10,560 nucleotides of DNA from Acanthamoeba sp. SK_2022b (lineage: Eukaryota; Discosea; Longamoebia; Acanthamoebidae). Numbering within the stretch: position 1 is the first letter of the stretch; every line of letters begins with the position of its first letter. Of this stretch, positions 6,909-10,560 are shown piece after piece. A program made the position numbers and the translations under genes. Under the pieces are notes generated by a model. That model was not told the origin of the DNA. It made no database searches and worked only from the letters and a program-made list of their open reading frames with translations. Location: NCBI GenBank assembly GCA_027943245.1, contig JANDJZ010000976.1:1-10560 (forward strand), written 5' to 3'.

Positions 6909-9900
6909 ATGGGCAACGACGCCTCGGCACCAAAGAAGCTGTTCGAACAGCTCGACAAAACCAAGGACGGCGTACTCACTCTCGACGATCTTCTGAATGG
7001 CAACTTTACGCAGTCTCCACTCCTCCTCTTTCGTGTACGCCCCTCCGCTCTCTGGTTGCGTGGCGGCATGCAGATGCACCGGGTGCCCCCCCCCCTCTCA
7101 TTCTCATTCTCATCCATCCGCTTCCAGTTCGATGATGGAGAGGACGGGGCACTAGACAGAGAGGAATTCGAAAAGTGGGTGCGGCACCTGCAGGCACACA
7201 AGAAGAAGCACAAGAAGAAACGGCGCACCGAGAAGAAGAACAAGGACAAGGACAGAAAGAACAAGGACAAAGAGAAGAAGAAGAAGAAGCGGCGCAAGGA
7301 CAACAAGCCTGAAGAAGAGGAAGAGTACGCATACCAGCCACCCTGCCCCCCCCCAATTTGTGTGTTGAAGGGAGAAGTGGCTGATGACGACGACGACGAT
7401 GATGGCGATGGCGATGGGCGGCGGCGTCACAATGCAGCTTCTCGCGTGCGTGGACAACCCTCGACGAAGCTGCCGGTAAGGGCCCCCCTTCCCTCGCTTT
7501 TGCACTCCGCCGTGCAGGCCTGCCGTGCACTCGTGGCTCATCGGGACTAAACGTGGCGCGGCGCGGCGCGGCGTGGCGCAGCATCCAAGCTGAAGCTGTC
7601 TCGCAACTCAGAGACCCCGTGCATCATCGGACAGGGCTCCCCTCAGCTCTCCCACCTCGAAAGTACGCCTCCCCTCGTGGGCCCCACTCTGCCCGCGTGG
7701 CCTGGCTTGGGCAGCCAAACATCCGTTATTATGGGGGAACGTTTTGCTGATCGGGGGGAGGGGGGCGACCCCGCACGCGCCGCGCAGGTCAGTTGGGCGG
7801 GCTGTCTCGTCGTTCGGACGAACTGCAGGTGCTCCTGTCCGAGGAGGCCAAGGCCTTTCTCATCAACCTCCTCCGTCGGAGCGAGGGTCGCAAACGCTAC
7901 ATGGACTGGCTGTTCCGCCTGGTGCGCGCCTGCTCCTGCTTCTCTCCGCACGACCCGCGCGCCCTTCTGACCTGTCATCCGCTTCTTCTTCTTCTCTCTC
8001 TCTCTCTCCCTCCCCCCCTCTCTTCTGCGTGGCCCAGGCCGACGTCGACAAAGACGGGGACATCGAGGTGGAAGAGCTCAACCTCATCCTCAAGGCCCTG
8101 GAGAAGGACGGCATCCGCATATCTGACCTCTCCTACGAAAAGGTGCCCACCCGTTTGGTGCTGTGTGGTTGTGGCCACGACGACGGCAACGATGGCGACG
8201 CTGGCGATGATCCTCTTCAAAACGCCTCTCACTGCTTTCTGCTTTCTGCTGCTTTCTGCTTTCGTGCATCGGTCATGCTCGTTCCCAGTGCATCGACCCG
8301 ACCAAGGTGGGGCAGCGGCTGTTGGAGGAGTACGCCACCAACAAATCGGGCACCCTCACGCGCGAGGAGTTCATGGTCCTCGCCGACCTCATCATGCGAC
8401 ACTACGAGGAGGGATACGCCCGCACGGTACGTACGCGAGGGAGGGGAGTCGCGGGTGCCGGTGGTTCTCCTGTGCGGGCGCGCTTACCGCTTGAGGTGGC
8501 GGTTGTGGTGGCGTATTTTGGGGGGGGGGGTAACGTCGCAGCGCAAGCGGAGGATAGGCAGGTACGAGCTAAAGCGGAAGCTCGGAAGCGGGGCCAACAG
8601 CATCGTGCGTTTGGCCATCAACACGGAGACGGGGGAGAAGAAGGCGATCAAGGTCATCAAACGCGGAGACGTCAGCGACATGTCCCGCGTGGACGTGGAA
8701 CTCAAGGTAAGCCTGCCCCCACCCCCCATCCAGACCCAGCTGCCCCATCCCTGTCGTGATGCGTGGGATTGCGTGCTCAACGAATTGGGAATCGCGCGCA
8801 GGCGATGATGATGCTCGACCACCCCAGCATCGTGAAGCTCAACGAAGTGCTGGAGAACGAGGAGTATGTGTTCTTCGTCATGGAGCTCTGCGGCGGTGGC
8901 TCCCTTTCCAACTACGTCGAGATGAAGCCCCTCTCTGAGCGGCTTGCCAGATACTACATGCCTCAGCTCATCAAGGGCCTCAAATACTGCCACAACAAGG
9001 TGGGAACCCTCCCCCCTCCCCCTCCCCCAATCCACCGCCCTGCTCTCCCGCTCGGCTTCTTGAAGTCGGAGCTTGCCAAGCTCACCCTACCCTACCCTAC
9101 CCTACCCCCCTCCTGCACGCGCGCGCGTGCTGTGCCACACGTTACTCGCGCCCGCACACGCACACGCACAAAAAAAATCCCGCGCCAATCGCGTACACCA
9201 CCGACACAGGGCGTGTGCCATCGCGATCTCAAGGTACCTTGTCCCCTCCCCCCATTACCCCCCCCCCCGCGCCTTGGAAGGGACAAATGGCCGCTGATCT
9301 ATCGTGCTGATGAATGGGTGGATGGGTGGATGGGTGGATTGTGACACAACAAAACCACAAAAGCTGGAGAATCTCCTCATCGACAACAACGGCCACCTGA
9401 AGATATCGGACTTTGGACACGCGGGCATCTACAAGGAGGGGTGGGACCTCTTCAACACCCGGCTCGTGGGCAGCCTCTACCACCTGTCGCCCGAGCAGGT
9501 GCAGGGCCAATGCTACTCGGGCGAGAAGATCGACATATGGGCGGTCGGGGTCATCCTGTACGCGCTGCCCTTGCTCCTCCCCCTCACCCCCATTGGTCCA
9601 CGCACGCGCGTAGTGTAGGAGGGCATGCGGCTGATGGGGGCGCTCTGCTGCTGCTGCTGCAGATACCGCCTGCTGGCCGGCAAGCCTCCGTTCTTTTCGC
9701 GTAACCCGCAGGAGTTCCTGAGCTGCGTGGCGCAGGCTCGCTTTGAGATGCCGGAGCGTCTGTCGGCGGACGCCAAGGACCTCATCGACATGATCCTCCA
9801 GCCCGACCCCGCGAACCGGCCCTCGTGCTCCAAGATCCTCAAGCACCCCTGGTTCGACGGGCCCATCAAGGAACCGGCCCTTGCCCGCTACGTCGTACGA

Positions 9901-9936
9901 CCCACCCACCACAACAACGACTGCTTCCTCCTCCTC

Positions 9937-9971
<35 letters not shown>

Positions 9972-10560
9972 TCCCTCCGCGTCGAGCAGGCGCGAGGAAT
10001 CTGACCGCGTGGTTGGGGGTGGTTGGGTTGGGGGGGGGGCGCACGCGTGCAGTTGCAGTTGGATAGCCGATTCGAAGACTACACGGTGCCGTGGAACCGC
10101 ATCCGGGAGATCGTGGCCGGGCTCAACATTCACCTCTTCCCCGCCGCGCCCACCAAGAGGCACCACCTGCTCATGTACAAGTGCGTGTACCCCAAGAAGG
10201 AGCTCAAGTTCTCCATCACGCTCAAGAAGCGCAAGTACTCCAAAGGGGTACCCGCACACCTCTCTCTCCCCCCCTCCCTCTCTTTCGCGCCACAAGCTGA
10301 CTCGGGGGGGGGGGGCTCCTTACCCGTGCGTGTTGTGTTGTGTTGTGTTGTGTTGTGTTGTGTTGTGTGGTGGGGGTGGGACCAGAATCCCTACATCGAA
10401 TTCAATCTGCACGAGGGCGAGGGCTGGGAGTTCAATGAGGCGGTCTACAAAATACGCGCCACGTTCCGCCGGTGGAAGAAGAGCGTCTTCCCGCCGAGGT
10501 TAAACACTGGCAGACGCCACCCAATATCAGCACCAACAGAACCCAACAAAGCGTTAAAGC
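6909..10560 (+). CDS. N-terminal EF-hand / CAMK-like protein kinase, 3' partial
   Basis: Exons: 6909-7034, 7128-7324, 7438-7475, 7582-7662, 7788-7921, 8038-8142, 8289-8426, 8542-8706, 8802-8999, 9210-9233, 9364-9557, 9663-9894, 10053-10247, 10386 to window end (or to a possible donor at 10499). All are GT-AG, frame kept, at least 646 aa. Seen in order: MGNDAS N-myristoylation-like start; EF-hand loops at 16-27 and 44-55; a Lys/Arg-rich linker (about 66-103) then a Glu run; EF-hand loops at 194-205 (canonical DVDKDGDIEVEE) and 243-254 (position 1 is Ala, probably weak); kinase domain about 281-536 with GSGANS (288-293), AIK Lys310, Glu326, HRDLKLEN (398-405), DFG (418-420), SPE (444-446) and a CAMK-like end KILKHPWF. 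Asp400 and all catalytic residues are present, so it should be active. The tail (545 onward) ends in a strand-rich, KA1-like segment. Inferred role: calcium-regulated, membrane-associated Ser/Thr kinase. Confidence 0.92.
7035..7127 (+). other. intron 1 of the EF-hand kinase gene, placed at an EF-loop edge
   Basis: A 93-nt intron with donor GTACGC and a 10-nt C tract (7086-7095). It joins LLLFR to FDDGEDG, immediately before the second EF loop. It is a multiple of three with no stop in frame, so a retained form would insert 31 residues between the paired EF-hands. Confidence 0.75.
7993..8008. repeat. (TC)8 repeat in a pyrimidine tract
   Basis: Part of the pyrimidine-rich stretch before the GGCCCAG acceptor of intron 5 (7922-8037) of the kinase gene. 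Confidence 0.85.
9084..9103. repeat. (ACCCT)4 pentanucleotide repeat
   Basis: A perfect 20-nt run in intron 9 (9000-9209) of the kinase gene. It resembles but is not the TTAGGG telomere unit, being one base short. Confidence 0.9.
9314..9337. repeat. (TGGGTGGA)3 octamer repeat
   Basis: Three exact 8-bp units in intron 10 (9234-9363) of the kinase gene, shortly before the A-rich acceptor CACAAAAG. The four GGG runs available nearby could in principle form a G-quadruplex in the transcript. Confidence 0.9.
9937..9972. repeat. CT dinucleotide repeat (interrupted)
   Basis: Ten CT units, an AT interruption, then seven more, within intron 12 (9895-10052) of the kinase gene. The acceptor lies about 80 nt farther on after a 10-nt G tract. 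Confidence 0.9.
10331..10365. repeat. (TGTTG)7 pentanucleotide repeat
   Basis: A perfect 35-nt run in intron 13 (10248-10385) of the kinase gene, between a 12-nt G tract (10304-10315) and the GACCAG acceptor. Confidence 0.95.

Noticed and set aside
9084..9103. (ACCCT)4 considered as an interstitial telomere
   Set aside because: The unit is five bases, not the common CCCTAA, is only 20 nt long and lies inside an intron.

Overview
The window reads as intron-dense nuclear DNA of a GC-rich protist. Four protein genes account for almost all of it and carry about 33 short introns (roughly 75-190 nt). Most donors read GTGCG- or GTAC- and most acceptors CAG. No prokaryotic features, rRNA, tRNA or mobile element were seen. 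An amoebozoan such as Acanthamoeba is my leading guess from GC content, intron density and the domain repertoire, but this is inference and was not checked by a search.

Layout. Positions 1-254 are a leader with two short upstream ORFs. Gene 1 (+, 255-2034, 7 exons) encodes a membrane-anchored MOSC-domain molybdoenzyme of the mARC/YcbX type. Positions 2035-2202 are a convergent intergenic spacer holding a 50-bp tandem duplication with inverted-repeat arms. Gene 3 (-, 4032-2203, about 8 exons) encodes a SMI1/KNR4 (SUKH)-domain protein. It appears to use two GC-AG introns and possibly an 8-nt microexon. Positions 4033-4259 are a spacer. Gene 2 (-, 6693-4260, 8 exons) encodes a class A FAD-dependent monooxygenase-like protein in which two of the usual FAD motifs are altered. 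Positions 6694-6908 form a compact divergent promoter region. Gene 4 (+, 6909 to beyond 10560, at least 14 exons) encodes a putatively N-myristoylated EF-hand protein kinase. Its calcium-binding EF-hands lie before the kinase domain, the reverse of the plant/apicomplexan CDPK order, and it ends in a KA1-like tail that runs off the window.

The gene models were built by hand. Exon phases were chained so that every junction keeps the frame and family motifs run across the splice sites. Genes 1, 2 and 4 chain without conflict. Gene 3 has one uncertain junction (exon 5/6) and one uncertain microexon.

The genes do not form an obvious pathway. Genes 1 and 2 are both oxidoreductases with possible mitochondrial targeting, and genes 2 and 4 share a divergent promoter region. 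The most notable items are the inverted EF-hand/kinase architecture, the altered FAD motifs, the clustered GC-AG introns, and the G or C homopolymer tracts of 8-12 nt found in about half of the introns and in no exon.
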